Counted from the stretch's first letter, positions 41,047 to 51,757 are shown. The stretch: DNA of 64,000 nt from Arthrobacter sp. PAMC25284 (GCF_019443425.1 NZ_CP080382.1:3410001-3474000); one strand, 5' to 3'. The notes: a model not told the origin generated them from the sequence alone. Translations and numbers: made by a program.

Positions 41047-44000
41047 TCAGGCGGAGCCGGTCGACACCCGCTGGGCGAGCGACTCCAGAGTGGGATGCTC
41101 GAACACCGCGTTCGCGTTGAGCTGCACACCGAGCGTGGCGTCGATGTGCGCCACGACGCGGACGGCCGCGAGCGACTGGCCGCCGATTTCGAAGAAGTCG
41201 CTGTCGAGCGACAACTCCTGGACGCCTAGCACATCGCGCCAGATTGCCGCGAGCGCCAGTTCGAGCGGTGAGGATGGCGGTCGCGCGGGCGCCGTGAGCT
41301 CTGTAGGGGGCGGCAACAGGTGGCGGTCGAGCTTGCCGGTTCGCCCGCGCGGGTACTCCTCGACACGCACGAACTGCCGCGGCACCATGGCCGGGGGCAG
41401 GTGGGCGAGGCAGTGCTCGCGCAGCTCCGCCTGCGGCACGTCCGGCCTGGCGAGCAGGTATGCAACCAGATAGCCGTCGCCCTCGGCGACCGGCCAGAGC
41501 ACCACCTCCGCGCGCGTGACCGCGGGGTGTGCCTCAATAATTCGGCTGATCTCGGCCGGCTCGATACGGAACCCCCGCAGCGACAGCTGATCGTCCACGC
41601 GGCCCAGGATCTCGACGGCGCCCTCCGATGTCATCCGCGCCAAGTCGCCCGTCATCACCGAACGGCCGTCCGACCCGGTGCCGAATCGCTCGGCGGTGAG
41701 TCCCGGCTTGCGCCAGTAGCCGGTTGAAACCTGCCGGCCCGAGACGCGCAGCTCGCCTGCCCAGCCGCGCGGGACCACGCGTCCGCGCCGGTCGACCACC
41801 TCCAACACGCAGTTGCGCGTGGGGCGGCCCTCGGTGAACGCGGCCGGGTCGGTCACGGTCGTGCTCGCGACCATGCCCGAGGTCTCCGTCATGCCGTAGG
41901 CGTTGACGAGGCGGATGCCGGGAAAGCATCGCGAAAACCGGCTGGCGAGCCCAGGGCGCAGCTTCTCACCCGCGACGAGCACCGTGCGCAGGCGCGGAAG
42001 ATCCGGCGTCTCTCCCGTCTGCTCGCTAGCATATAGCAGGGCGTCGAGGCCCGCCACGGAGAGCTCAGCAACCTCGAGACGCAAGCCGCCGGGCGAGCGC
42101 AGCAGGTCGGCGGGGCTCTGCAGCAGACGGCGTGGAAACAAGGTGAGCGGTGCACCAGACAGCAGCGCCGAGAGAACCTCGAGCGGGAACGTGACGAAGT
42201 GAGCCGACAGCGTGACGCCGGTGCCGACGCCGGACGCAAGCCCCAGCAGATCGATGCGGTGCCGCGCCTGGTTGTGAAGTCCCGCCCGGCTCAGTACTAC
42301 GCCCTTCGGCCGGCCCATCGAACCGGACGTGTAGACGAGGGCGGCGGGCGCGTCGTCGTCCGAGTCCGGTAGCTCGGCTTCCGCCGCCCCGGAGGAGCCC
42401 TCCGGGCGCTCGACCAGCTCCTCGAGGTGGAGGCGCGGCAGGTCCTCGGGTACGAACGCTAAAGCGGGGCTATCCGCATCGCAGACCAGCAACTGCGCCC
42501 CGCTGTTGCGCAGCATGTAGCGGAACCGCTCCGCCGGCTCGTTCGGATCGAGCACCAGCGTCACGACGCCGGACCGCAGAAACGCCAGCCAGGCGACGAT
42601 CATCATCGGCCCGACCGGCGCGAGCAACGCCACCATACCTCCCGGCGGCACCCGGCCCGCCAGCGCCTGCGCAGCGCAATCGACGGCGGAGGCCAACTGG
42701 CCCGCGGTCCACGGCTCGGCAACATCCTCCGCGTCGAGCAGCACGGCGCGTCCAGGGTCATCTTCCAGGGCACGCGCCAGCTCGTGCAGCAGGCTTGTCG
42801 CACCTTCGATATGGTCGCCCTCGGCTCTCGAGCCGGCCACGCCGCCGCCCGTGGCGAGGGCGAGGTCGGCGACCGGCATCGCGGGGTCGATCCCCGCCGC
42901 GACCAGCACCGACCGCCAGGCAGCGAGCACCGCGGCGACGGCGTCCTCGCGGAACAGCGACGCGTCGTACTGTAGGCGAAGTTCGAGCCCGCCCGGCCCA
43001 TCGTGCGCGTAGGCCATGAGGTCGTGCAGCGTCTCCTGCACGCGGCGGCTCCCGCGCGTACGCAGCGTGCCGAGCCGGGGCACGCTGGTGCGCGTCGGGT
43101 ACATCTGGAACGTCACATCGAACAGGGTCGCCATGCCGGAGGGGGCGCCGCCGAGCTCCCGTGCGAGCTCCTCCGGGTCGGCGGTGGGATGCATGAGAAG
43201 TGTGAGCACCCCGTCACGCACCTGGCCGAGCACCTCGGCGAAAGTCGTGGTCGAGTCGACGGCGATGCGCACGGGAAGCCCCTCGAATAGCAGGCCGATC
43301 ATGTCCGCGGTCGCCGGGGTGCTGCGGTCGGCGACGTACACGCCGACGGTGAACTCCTCCGAGCCGGTCCAGCGCTGCAGAACACAGGACAGCGCGGCGA
43401 GCAGGAACATGTACTCGCTCGCCGCCCCGGCGGCCGCCTGCCGCGTCAGCCTCGCGCGGTCTTCGGAGCCCACGCCGAGATGCACCGAGCCGGCCGTGCG
43501 CCTCGCCGCAGCCGGATCGACGCGGTAGGGCAGTTCCAGCCGCTCGACGCGCGGGGCGAGGTAGGCCGCAAGGGCGGCCGTGTCGGCGTGGATGCGCCGG
43601 CCGTTGTTGGCGAGCTGACCCTCGATGTAACCACGGAATTGCGCCTCCGGGTCCCGCGGCAGCGCGCCGTCGGTGTAGGCGCGCGAGAGGGCGCGGAAGA
43701 AGACGCCGCCTCCCCACCAGTCCGAGACGATGTGGTGTGTCTGGAACAGCAGCACGTGCCGGTCCGCCGCGGTCTGCACTGCGAGCACCCGCAGCGGCCC
43801 CTCCCTAACGAGGTCCATCGGCCGGAGCTGCGCCTCGCGCAGCAGGCGCTGCGCCTCGCGTCCGGGCTCGTCGGTCGCGGAGACATCGTGCACCCGTAGC
43901 AGGTCGGCGCCCGACACCGAAACCGGATGCTGGTGGGGCACCCCGCCGGTCTCGCCGAACCGGAAGCGGAGCGAGTCGTGCGCGGCGCAGACCAGCGTGA

Positions 44001-44154
44001 GCGCGTGCTCCAACCGCGGAAGGTCGAGGGCGCCTTCGACCTCGACGACGCGGTTGATGTTGTAGAACGCGCTTCCCGGCCGCAACAGCTGGTCGGCCCA
44101 GATGCGGCCCTGCGCCGGGGTGAGCGGAATGGCCGCGAGCTCAGGTGTTGGCAC
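41047..44154 (-). CDS. Nonribosomal peptide synthetase, C-A-T module (second)
   Basis: A 1035-aa protein from GTG 44154; GTG 44163 and ATG 44217 are possible but overlap more of the upstream gene. Order: condensation domain (about 1-420) with THHIVSDWW; adenylation domain (about 440-930) with LVYTSGSMGRPKGVV, NAYGMTETSG, MTGDLAR and GRTGKLDR (catalytic Lys); carrier domain with DFFEIGGQSLAAV (Ser near residue 990). There is no thioesterase, reductase or terminal C domain. In the substrate pocket the Asp235 position reads Val by manual alignment, which argues against an ordinary alpha-amino acid. It overlaps the other NRPS gene by 14 bases. Confidence 0.9.
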   Translation of the reverse strand: MPTPELAAIPLTPAQGRIWADQLLRPGSAFYNINRVVEVEGALDLPRLEHALTLVCAAHDSLRFRFGETGGVPHQHPVSVSGADLLRVHDVSATDEPGREAQRLLREAQLRPMDLVREGPLRVLAVQTAADRHVLLFQTHHIVSDWWGGGVFFRALSRAYTDGALPRDPEAQFRGYIEGQLANNGRRIHADTAALAAYLAPRVERLELPYRVDPAAARRTAGSVHLGVGSEDRARLTRQAAAGAASEYMFLLAALSCVLQRWTGSEEFTVGVYVADRSTPATADMIGLLFEGLPVRIAVDSTTTFAEVLGQVRDGVLTLLMHPTADPEELARELGGAPSGMATLFDVTFQMYPTRTSVPRLGTLRTRGSRRVQETLHDLMAYAHDGPGGLELRLQYDASLFREDAVAAVLAAWRSVLVAAGIDPAMPVADLALATGGGVAGSRAEGDHIEGATSLLHELARALEDDPGRAVLLDAEDVAEPWTAGQLASAVDCAAQALAGRVPPGGMVALLAPVGPMMIVAWLAFLRSGVVTLVLDPNEPAERFRYMLRNSGAQLLVCDADSPALAFVPEDLPRLHLEELVERPEGSSGAAEAELPDSDDDAPAALVYTSGSMGRPKGVVLSRAGLHNQARHRIDLLGLASGVGTGVTLSAHFVTFPLEVLSALLSGAPLTLFPRRLLQSPADLLRSPGGLRLEVAELSVAGLDALLYASEQTGETPDLPRLRTVLVAGEKLRPGLASRFSRCFPGIRLVNAYGMTETSGMVASTTVTDPAAFTEGRPTRNCVLEVVDRRGRVVPRGWAGELRVSGRQVSTGYWRKPGLTAERFGTGSDGRSVMTGDLARMTSEGAVEILGRVDDQLSLRGFRIEPAEISRIIEAHPAVTRAEVVLWPVAEGDGYLVAYLLARPDVPQAELREHCLAHLPPAMVPRQFVRVEEYPRGRTGKLDRHLLPPPTELTAPARPPSSPLELALAAIWRDVLGVQELSLDSDFFEIGGQSLAAVRVVAHIDATLGVQLNANAVFEHPTLESLAQRVSTGSA

Positions 44155-47100
44155 CGGTCCCACGACTGTCGATGGGGGCAATGGCCGCGGCGAAGTCTCG
44201 CAGCACCGGGCGCTCAAACACGAGCTTCACCGAGACTGGCGCGCCGAGCACCTCGGCGACGGCAGCGCACAGCGCCATGGCCTTCAGCGAGTGTCCGCCG
44301 AGCTGGAAGAAGTCGCTTGCGCCGTCGACGGACACGCCGAGCGTGCGCTCCCACTGTTCCGCGATTCGCTGCTCCCAAGGCGTGAGCGGCGGGGTTTGCT
44401 CCCGGCCGAGGAGCAGGGGTGCGATCGGCGGGAGTCGCCGTACGTCGAGTTTGCCACTCGCGGTGAGCGGGAACGGGTCAGGCTCGAACTGCAGCCGCGG
44501 GCGCATGAATTCCGGGAGGCGGCTGCGGAGGGCGTCGTGGAGGTCTGCCGGGCGCAGATCGGAGTCCGCGTGCACATGCGCCCACAGCTCCACCTCGTCG
44601 CCAACGGGCCGGACGACGGCGAGCGCGTCACGCACGCGCGGGTGGGCGCGTAGCACCGCAGTCACGTCACCGAGATCCACTCGGTTGCCGCGCACCTTGA
44701 CCACTGAGTCGAGCCGGCCGCGCATGACGACGCTGCCGTTGGGCCGGCGGATCGCACGGTCGCCCGTGCGGACCATGCGCTCCGCAGGCACCCAGGGGTC
44801 GTCGCTGAACGCTGTACTCGCCGCCGCGGTGCCGACATGCCCGAGTGCCACGCTCGGCCCTCCAAAGTAAGCGTGGCCCTCCACGCCGAACGGCACCGGC
44901 CGCATCCTCTCATCGAGCAGATACAGTCGGTTGTTGGCCGACGGAAAGCCCTCGGAGACCTCCTGCGTCTCGGCACCGGTCGTGACGAAGCCGCAGCACA
45001 TGATGCCGGCCGCCTCCGACTGCCCCCACGTGGTGGCGAGGCGCACGCCGGGGAAGCGCCCGAGGACGTCGTTCGCAAGACGCCGCGACAGCTTCTCGCC
45101 AGCCGTGATGAGGATGCCGAGCGCGCGAGGTGCGGGCACGTGGGCCGGAAGGCCCGCCAGCAGCGACGGGGTCACCTCGAGGATAGTCACCCGGGCGTCG
45201 TCGGCGAACTCGAACAGGGCCTGGGGGCTGCTCGCGGTCGGAGCGTCGCAGACGGCGAGGGTCGCACCCGACAGCAGCGGCACGAGTAGCTGCATCGGCA
45301 GGGCGGAGAACGCGACCGAGAGGCTCAGCGCGATCACGCTCTGCGGGGTCACGTCGAAGATCACGCGGCGGTGGTACACCTGGTTCACCACGCCACGGTG
45401 GCCGAGCAAGACCGCCTTGGATGGGCCAGTGGTACCTGACGTGCGCACCAGGAACGCGGGTGCATCCCGACCTGGGTCCGCCGCCCGGAAGGTGTTGTCT
45501 GCGCCCGCCTGCAACGCCTCCTCGAGCTCGACGACCGGGAACCCCGCCAGTGCGTGCCGTTCGCGCGCCGCCCTGTCGGCCAGAACCACGGTCGCGCCGG
45601 CCTCGGTCAGGGCCGCGCGGACGTACTCCGGCGGGGTGTCGCTGTCGAGCAGTAGCACCGCGGCCCCGGTACGCAGCACTCCGAGGTAGGCCGAGGCGAT
45701 CCGGCCGTCGCGCTCGGCGAGCACGCCGACCACACCACCGGGCGCGACGCGCGACCCTGCCAGTCGTCCCGCGACGCTCTGCACCTGGGTATCCAGCTCG
45801 GCGTAGGTCATGCTCGCCGTCGCCCCCGGCCCCGACGGCCAGAGCACGGCGGTGCGAGTTGGATGGTCCGCCGCGGTCGCGCGGAACAGCGCGTCGATCC
45901 CGGTGTCGGACGGGTACTCGGTCACCGGGCCGTGCGCGGCCTGAAGCAGCCGCGCGCGCTCGGCCGGGGGAACTACCTCGAGGTCGTCCACGAGCGGGTC
46001 GCCGCCGGCCGCGAGCTGACCCAGCAGATGGTTCAGCCCCTGCAGCAGCCGGCGCACGGTCTCGCGCTCGAATAGGGCGGCGTCGTAGTTGAACCAGAGG
46101 TCGAGTCCGGTATCCGACACTGCGGCGTACAGCATGAGGTCGTACTTGGCGCCCACGAAGACCCGGTGCTGCTCCGCCTCGAGCCCATTGAAGGCGAGTC
46201 GGCCGGGCGAACGCCGGTACATCTGCATGGTGACGTTGAACGGCGGCTCAGTCGGCGTCGCGAGGTTCACCCTGCGCCGCGCCGCGTCCGCGACCCCGTC
46301 GCCGGCGTACTGGAGCGCGTCGATGAGCTGCGCACGCACCGACGCGACCACCTGAGAGAACGCTGTCCCGGGGGAGAGCCGCGCGACCACAGGGACCTCG
46401 TCGAAGAGCAGGCCCACCATGTTTTCCAGTTCGCTCCGGTGCCGCACCGCCGCGAAGGTGCCCACGTTCGTCACGTCGTGGCCGGTGATCCGGTGGAGGT
46501 AGCAGTGGAATGCGGCCAGCAGGACAGCGAACAGCGTGGTGCGGTACCCGCCCGCGTTCTCGCGCAATCCGGTCAGCGTCCGCCGCGCACAGGTGAGGCC
46601 CTCGACGGCACTAGAGCCGCGGCTCGTCGCCGAGCCGGCGGCGTCCCAGGGCAGCGCGAGCCGGGTTGGCGCGCCGTCGAGGATCGAAGCCCAATGGTCG
46701 ACGGCGGCGTGGCGCCCTTCGGCCGACCCCTCGGCGAGCGCGCTCTCGGCGACCGCGTACTCGCCGTACGTCAGTTCCAGTTCGGGCAGCTGCGCCGCCC
46801 GCTCCTCGACCCGCGCGTTGTAGAGCTCGGTCAGGTCGCGCCCGATGATGTCCATCGAGATCATGTCGGACATCATGTGGTGCACGCAGACAATCAGCAG
46901 GTGCCGGGCACCGCCGAGGCGCAGCAGCCGCACCCGCAGCGCGGGTTCGGCGGCCAGGTTGATACCCGTGCGGGATGCGGCGTCCACTTCGCGATGCTCC
47001 GCCTGCAGTGCGTCGGTGCCGGTCAATGCCGAAAGGTCGCCGACCGAATACGCCGACCAGGCATCGATCACTACCTGTTCGGGCAGGCCCTTGGCCGTGT

Positions 47101-47286
47101 CAACCCGCGAGCGCAGCGCCGGATGGCGCTGGGCAAGGTCGTGCACCGAGCGCTCCAGCGCGTCCGCGTCGAGCGGGGCCCGCGTAGTGTGAATGCCACG
47201 GTGATCTGGTAGACGGCTTCCTGGCCGCGGAGCTGTTGCGCGATCCACATGCGCCGTTGGCGCGGCGTGAGGGGAAAACGTGTCAC
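44141..47286 (-). CDS. Nonribosomal peptide synthetase, C-A-T module (first; frameshifted at 47175-47181)
   Basis: The longest open frame starts at 47362 with a non-homologous N-terminus. The true start is GTG 47286 (MTRFPLTPRQRRMWIAQQL), overlapping the symporter stop in GTGA. That frame carries the condensation-domain opening until FTLRGP; adding one base to GGGGCCC at 47175-47181 joins it to LDADALERSVHDL and gives 1048 aa. Order: C with VHHMMSDMIS; A with VRTSGTTGPSKAVLL, TTWGQSEAAG and ASGKLDVRRL; T with FFQLGGHSLKAM. The Asp235 position reads Ser, so the substrate is probably unusual. No release domain. Confidence 0.88.
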
Positions 47287-48731
47287 GGCACCTCCACGTC
47301 GGCGGCGGCAGGCCGTCCCTCGACGGGGATGGAGCCGTCGCGCCTCCTGAACAGCGACACAACCAAGCTGACTACGGCACTGATCACGACCGGCAGCAGC
47401 ACTCCGAAGGTCTGCAGCGTGCTGAGCTGCAGCGTGCTGCCGAGAATGAACACCGGCAGGCCGACTACCATGCCGCTCGTGATTCCGGCGAGAGCGCCGG
47501 CGTTGGTGAGCCGCGGCCAGAACAGCATGAGCAGGGTGGGCACCATGAAGGCGGCGCGGATCGATCCAACCAGCAGCAGCAGGTACAAGACCTGCACGTT
47601 GGGGATGAGCGCGACGCCGAGACCGATCAGCACGATCACGATCATGGTGATCCGGCTCGCGCGGGCTACTTGCACGTCGGAGGCATCAAGCCGGATCCAA
47701 CCCTTATAGAGGTCCACGCCGCCGACGGAACCCGCCGCCGAGAGCGCGGAGGCGCCCGCAGCCGCAAGCGCGAACACCACGGCGAAGGCGAAGACCGCGA
47801 CGCCGACCCCGGGTAGGTACGCTGCGACCGCGTGGAATCCAGAGAGCTGGGTGTTGGTGATGTCACCGGGCGCGAGGCCGCCCGCGGCGACGAACCCGGG
47901 GATGCCGAGCACGATCGGCACGGCCGCGAACAGCAGGGCTCCCCAGAGGAAGGTGCGCCGCACCGTGGCCTGCCGCATCGAGAACGCCCGCTGCCACTGC
48001 TGCTGATCGACCGTGATGCCCGAGAGCAGCGAGATCGAGATCGGGATGCCGAAGGTCCAGATCAGTGCGGGGTCGAGTGGGTTCACCGTGCCGGCAAGCC
48101 CGCCGAGGCCGTCGCCGAGGGCGCCGTGCGAACTCGCGATCAGCGGCACGATGAGGATCGCGAGCACGGCGATCATGCCAGCCTTGGCGACGTCGACCGT
48201 GATGCTCGACCGGATGCCCCGTGTCGTGGCGATGGCCGCGAACAATGCCGCGACCACGATCAGCAGCGGCACCCGGTCCATGCCGGTGAGCAGCTGAAGC
48301 AGCAACAGGCAGGCGGTGAACTGGACGATCACCGCGTAGGTCTGCACTATGAACTCGACGCCCATATATATCCGGTGTGCCGTGGTGCCGAGCCGATGCC
48401 GGGTGAACTCGGGCAGTGTATAGCCTTGGGGCAGCATTGTGCGGGCGCGGTGGGCGATGAACGCGAAGAGTACGAGCGCGAGCGCGTTGGGCAGGGCAAA
48501 CCAGAACAGCCCCGCCACGCCGCTCTCGTAGGCCTTCTGCGAGGACACGAACAAGGCCGGCGCCCACACCCAGGCAGCGGCCACCGACAGCCCGCCGGTC
48601 AGCACGCCCACCGACCGGTCCGCCACCAGCACTTGGTCCTTGGTGCCGCGGAATCGGCGGACGACGATGAACAGCAGCACGACTATGACAACACTTGCCG
48701 CGAGGACGACCCACGGTCCGGATACGCTCAT
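47283..48731 (-). CDS. Sodium:solute symporter family transporter
   Basis: A 482-aa membrane protein with about a dozen or more hydrophobic helices, starting with GPWVVLAASVVIVVLLFIVV. SSS-family features include DRSVGVLTGGLSVAAAWVW early and the run GITVDQQQWQRAFSMR in the middle. Such carriers usually import solutes with Na+. It lies inside the NRPS operon, 46 bases after PhyH, and its stop overlaps the NRPS start. It may import a precursor; export of the product would be unusual for this family. Confidence 0.87.
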   Translation of the reverse strand: MSVSGPWVVLAASVVIVVLLFIVVRRFRGTKDQVLVADRSVGVLTGGLSVAAAWVWAPALFVSSQKAYESGVAGLFWFALPNALALVLFAFIAHRARTMLPQGYTLPEFTRHRLGTTAHRIYMGVEFIVQTYAVIVQFTACLLLLQLLTGMDRVPLLIVVAALFAAIATTRGIRSSITVDVAKAGMIAVLAILIVPLIASSHGALGDGLGGLAGTVNPLDPALIWTFGIPISISLLSGITVDQQQWQRAFSMRQATVRRTFLWGALLFAAVPIVLGIPGFVAAGGLAPGDITNTQLSGFHAVAAYLPGVGVAVFAFAVVFALAAAGASALSAAGSVGGVDLYKGWIRLDASDVQVARASRITMIVIVLIGLGVALIPNVQVLYLLLLVGSIRAAFMVPTLLMLFWPRLTNAGALAGITSGMVVGLPVFILGSTLQLSTLQTFGVLLPVVISAVVSLVVSLFRRRDGSIPVEGRPAAADVEVP

Positions 48732-48777
48732 CTAAAGCTCTTTCTCTCGTAAACTGTCGGGTACCTGCGTCAGGAGA

Positions 48778-49605
48778 CTAGCGTCGGTAGGCGTCGAGTG
48801 GGCTCCCCGAACCGCCCAGGATGAACTCCTCCGACGGGGCCCGCGACTCGCCCACGAGGAAGCGCTCCACCTCCGACATCCGAGCACGCACCACCTCGGA
48901 CTGGCGCCGGTAGTCGGCCGGGGCGAGCCAGCGGTACCCGTAGGCGATCATGAGCGACTTGCGCACCCGTCCCGACAGATTCCAGCCGCCGGCGTGCATA
49001 GTACGGTTCTCGAACAGCAGGCAGTCGCCCGCCCGCATCTCCGGCTCGACAGCGCCTGCTGGGTCCTCACCCGGCGCGAGCCTGGGGCGGGTCGTGAAAA
49101 GGTTGCTGCCGGGCAGGAATACGGTGCCCCCGGAATCCTTCCCGGCCAGGTCGGCGAGGCAGAACGCGGCCTTGATCTGCAGCATCGGGGTGTGAGCGAA
49201 ACCGAGATCCGTGTTGACGTGCGAGATGTCGCGGTGCCACGACGGGATGCGCTCCTGGCCTGGTGCGGGGGGCTCGTCAGCGTTGCGGTAGATCAGGTGC
49301 GACGTGATGATGCGCAGGTTGGTGCCCATCAGGCGCACGATCGCCGGCAGCACGCGGGGGTGCGAGATGAGCCGCCGTGCCTCGTCCGATCCGGCGATCG
49401 TGTTGCGGATGCTGTCCCAGGTGCCGTCCCCCTGCTGCTGACGGCTCGGCGTTGTCGGGTCGGCGATTAGGCGGTCGCACTCTTCGACGAGGCGCGCAAC
49501 CTCGTCCTCGTCGAGCACGCCGCGCAGCACCAGGATGCCCTGCTGCTCGAAGTCGGCGACCTCGGCATCGGTGAGCGCAGGCGTGGCGGTCCGGTCTGTG
49601 GTCAT
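48778..49605 (-). CDS. Phytanoyl-CoA dioxygenase (PhyH)-like Fe(II)/2-oxoglutarate oxygenase
   Basis: A 275-aa protein. The iron ligands fit PSWHRDISHVN (His, Asp) and ENRTMHAGGWNLSGRVR (distal His, and Arg for 2-oxoglutarate). N-terminal FEQQGILVLRGVLDEDEV is the PhyH opening. In peptide pathways such enzymes hydroxylate amino acids or the carrier-bound intermediate. Its ATG overlaps the DegT-aminotransferase stop by four bases, so the two are coupled and probably act together on one precursor. Confidence 0.9.
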   Translation of the reverse strand: MTTDRTATPALTDAEVADFEQQGILVLRGVLDEDEVARLVEECDRLIADPTTPSRQQQGDGTWDSIRNTIAGSDEARRLISHPRVLPAIVRLMGTNLRIITSHLIYRNADEPPAPGQERIPSWHRDISHVNTDLGFAHTPMLQIKAAFCLADLAGKDSGGTVFLPGSNLFTTRPRLAPGEDPAGAVEPEMRAGDCLLFENRTMHAGGWNLSGRVRKSLMIAYGYRWLAPADYRRQSEVVRARMSEVERFLVGESRAPSEEFILGGSGSPLDAYRR

Positions 49606-50954
49606 GGCAGGGCCTTTCGACTGGCGTGGAAGAGGTCGGCGATCACGTCGATCGCGTCGCCGACCACGGCGGGGTCGCGCGAGAACACCGGGAGGATTAT
49701 CGATCGACGGCAGAACTCGGTGGCGTTCGGCAGATCGCGATCGGTGTAGAGCGGCCGCGCCGGGTCGAGCCGAGAGATCGGGCTGTCGATCTGCTTCCGG
49801 TAGATCGTCTTGCGGCTGAGCGGTCCGCCGCGGTCGAGCCCGACCGGCGCCCCAGCGCGGCGCAGGGTCGCGACGACGTCGACGAGGGCGGCGCCATCCG
49901 CACCCTCCGGCTCAAACCGGGCGCGGAACGCGTAGTAGCTCGTGCGGTGGGCGGCCGGAGGCTCAGGGAAGGAGAGGTACGGCACGTCGCGCAGCGCCTC
50001 GCGCAGCCGCGCCGCGTTCTCCTCCCGGTTGCGCAGCACGCGATCGAGGCGCCGCAGCTGGCTGAGCGCCAGCACGGCGGCAAGGGGGTGTATGCGGTTC
50101 TGTAGGCCCCCGAGCCCGGTCTGCTGCAGCGACTCGTCGTTGGGCGGGCCGGGACGCTCGAATCCGTAATGGCCGACCAGTAGCATTGCAGCGTGCAGCG
50201 CGGCGTCGTCGGTGAAGCAAAGCCCGCCCTCCCCGCCCGGCACGAGCTTCTTGCTCTGCATGCTGAACACCGAGACGGTGCCGAATCCGCCCACGGGAAT
50301 CCCGTCGACGGACGCTCCGTGAGCGTGCGAGCAGTCCTCGATGAGCGGGATCCCGCGCGACCGCGCGAGCTCGGCGATGCGGCCGATGTCGGCGCAGGGC
50401 ACACCCCAGTTGTGGTTGAGCCCGATCGCCTGCACATCGGGATGGGCGTCGAGCGTGCGCAGAACCTCCTCGTAGCGGAGGTTCCCCGTCACCGGATCGA
50501 CGTCCATCAGGATCGGATGCGCGCCTAAGTCGAGCGCAGGCGTCACGGTGGCGTGGAAGGTGTAGCCGATGGCGGCAACTAGCACGCCGGGTCCCACCCC
50601 GACTGCGCGGTACGCAGCGTGCAGCCCGTTGGTCGCGCTGTTGACCGTGAGCCCGTAGGAGCGCCGCAGCCCGAGACGCCGCTGAAACTCTTTGAGCAGC
50701 TCGCCGCTGACCCCTTGGCCGGGGTCGATGACCGACATCGGTCCCGACCGGATGTACTCGGTGAGGGCGAGCTCGTCCTCGGCGGTGATGATAGGCCATC
50801 GCGACAGCCGGGCGCAGAGCCGGCGGAAGGCGGCGGGGTCGCGCTCGGCGAGCTCGCGCAAGCGGATCGGCTGCAGCTCTGCTGGGCCGACGTCGCGCGG
50901 CGGGCGTGCCAGTTCGTCGTCGAGGGGCTTAGTCGCGCTGCGCGCCGAGATCAT
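49602..50954 (-). CDS. DegT/DnrJ/EryC1/StrS-family PLP aminotransferase
   Basis: A 450-aa protein with SATNGLHAAYRAVGVGPG, IEDCSHAHGASVDG (PLP Asp) and VFSMQSKKLVPGGEGG with the Schiff-base Lys. These enzymes usually aminate keto sugars, but some make amino acids or amino cyclitols for antibiotics. The N-terminus is about 70 residues longer than the family's usual start. It is the first gene of the NRPS operon; an 86-bp divergent gap to the PPTase should hold both promoters. Confidence 0.9.
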   Translation of the reverse strand: MISARSATKPLDDELARPPRDVGPAELQPIRLRELAERDPAAFRRLCARLSRWPIITAEDELALTEYIRSGPMSVIDPGQGVSGELLKEFQRRLGLRRSYGLTVNSATNGLHAAYRAVGVGPGVLVAAIGYTFHATVTPALDLGAHPILMDVDPVTGNLRYEEVLRTLDAHPDVQAIGLNHNWGVPCADIGRIAELARSRGIPLIEDCSHAHGASVDGIPVGGFGTVSVFSMQSKKLVPGGEGGLCFTDDAALHAAMLLVGHYGFERPGPPNDESLQQTGLGGLQNRIHPLAAVLALSQLRRLDRVLRNREENAARLREALRDVPYLSFPEPPAAHRTSYYAFRARFEPEGADGAALVDVVATLRRAGAPVGLDRGGPLSRKTIYRKQIDSPISRLDPARPLYTDRDLPNATEFCRRSIILPVFSRDPAVVGDAIDVIADLFHASRKALP

Positions 50955-51040
50955 GACCGCGCACCCCCCTACCTGGTCCTCGGGTCGGACTAGTGGGAAG
51001 CTTAGCTGTTCCGCGGAAAGTTTGGAAAGGGCGGGTGACC

Positions 51041-51691
51041 ATGACCATCGTGCACTGGGCGGTCGCCGCGCCGCCTGATGAGGCGGAGCTCGCGCTGCTG
51101 ACGGCCGCGGAACTGCGACGCCTGTCGAGGTTGCGTATGACGGGTGACCGCGCCCGGTTCGCCACTGCGACGGTGCTGACCAAGCGTGCCGTCGCCGCCG
51201 AGCTCGGCATAGAGCCGCGGTCTGTCGAGCTCGACCGCCGCTGCGAACACTGCGGGGCCGACCACGGCAGGCCGCGCGTGCCCGGCAGCGGCCTGCACCT
51301 GTCGATCGCGCACGCCGGCGATGTGGCTGGCGTCGCGATCACTCGGGCGGGCCGCATTGGGCTCGACGTAGAACCGGAGGCCGGGGGCGGCGTGCGCGAC
51401 GTAGCCGCCCAGCTGCTGGGCGATGGCGAGCGCGCCGCGACCCCAGCCGACTTGCTCCGCTACTGGGTGCGAAAAGAGGCGCTGGTCAAGGCCACCGGCG
51501 ACGGCATCGGGATCGGCCTGCGGGATGTCGTCGTGTCCGCGCCGCAGGAGCCGCCGCGTCTGATCTCCTACCTGGGCCGCCACCTTCGTGCGCGCACGGT
51601 CGACCTGGCGTGCCGCGCGGGGTACCTGGCAAGCGTCGCCGTGCTCACCGATCACGAGGTGCTTGTCCGAGAAGAGTGGAGCACCCGCTAG
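51041..51691 (+). CDS. Sfp-type 4'-phosphopantetheinyl transferase
   Basis: A 216-aa protein from ATG 51041; GTG 51035 is six bases upstream, after the same GGAAAGGGCGG. Family motifs are GSGLHLSIAHAGDVA, IGLDVEP (metal Asp and Glu) and WVRKEALVKATGDGI. It transfers phosphopantetheine from CoA to carrier-domain serines, here probably those of the two NRPS proteins. Being divergent but directly beside the operon supports a dedicated role. Confidence 0.93.
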   Translation: MTIVHWAVAAPPDEAELALLTAAELRRLSRLRMTGDRARFATATVLTKRAVAAELGIEPRSVELDRRCEHCGADHGRPRVPGSGLHLSIAHAGDVAGVAITRAGRIGLDVEPEAGGGVRDVAAQLLGDGERAATPADLLRYWVRKEALVKATGDGIGIGLRDVVVSAPQEPPRLISYLGRHLRARTVDLACRAGYLASVAVLTDHEVLVREEWSTR

Positions 51692-51757
51692 GACGCTGCC
51701 GATTTTCTCGTCAGAAGCCATTCAGGACACCGACGGGGAACGCTAGGGATACCCCGA

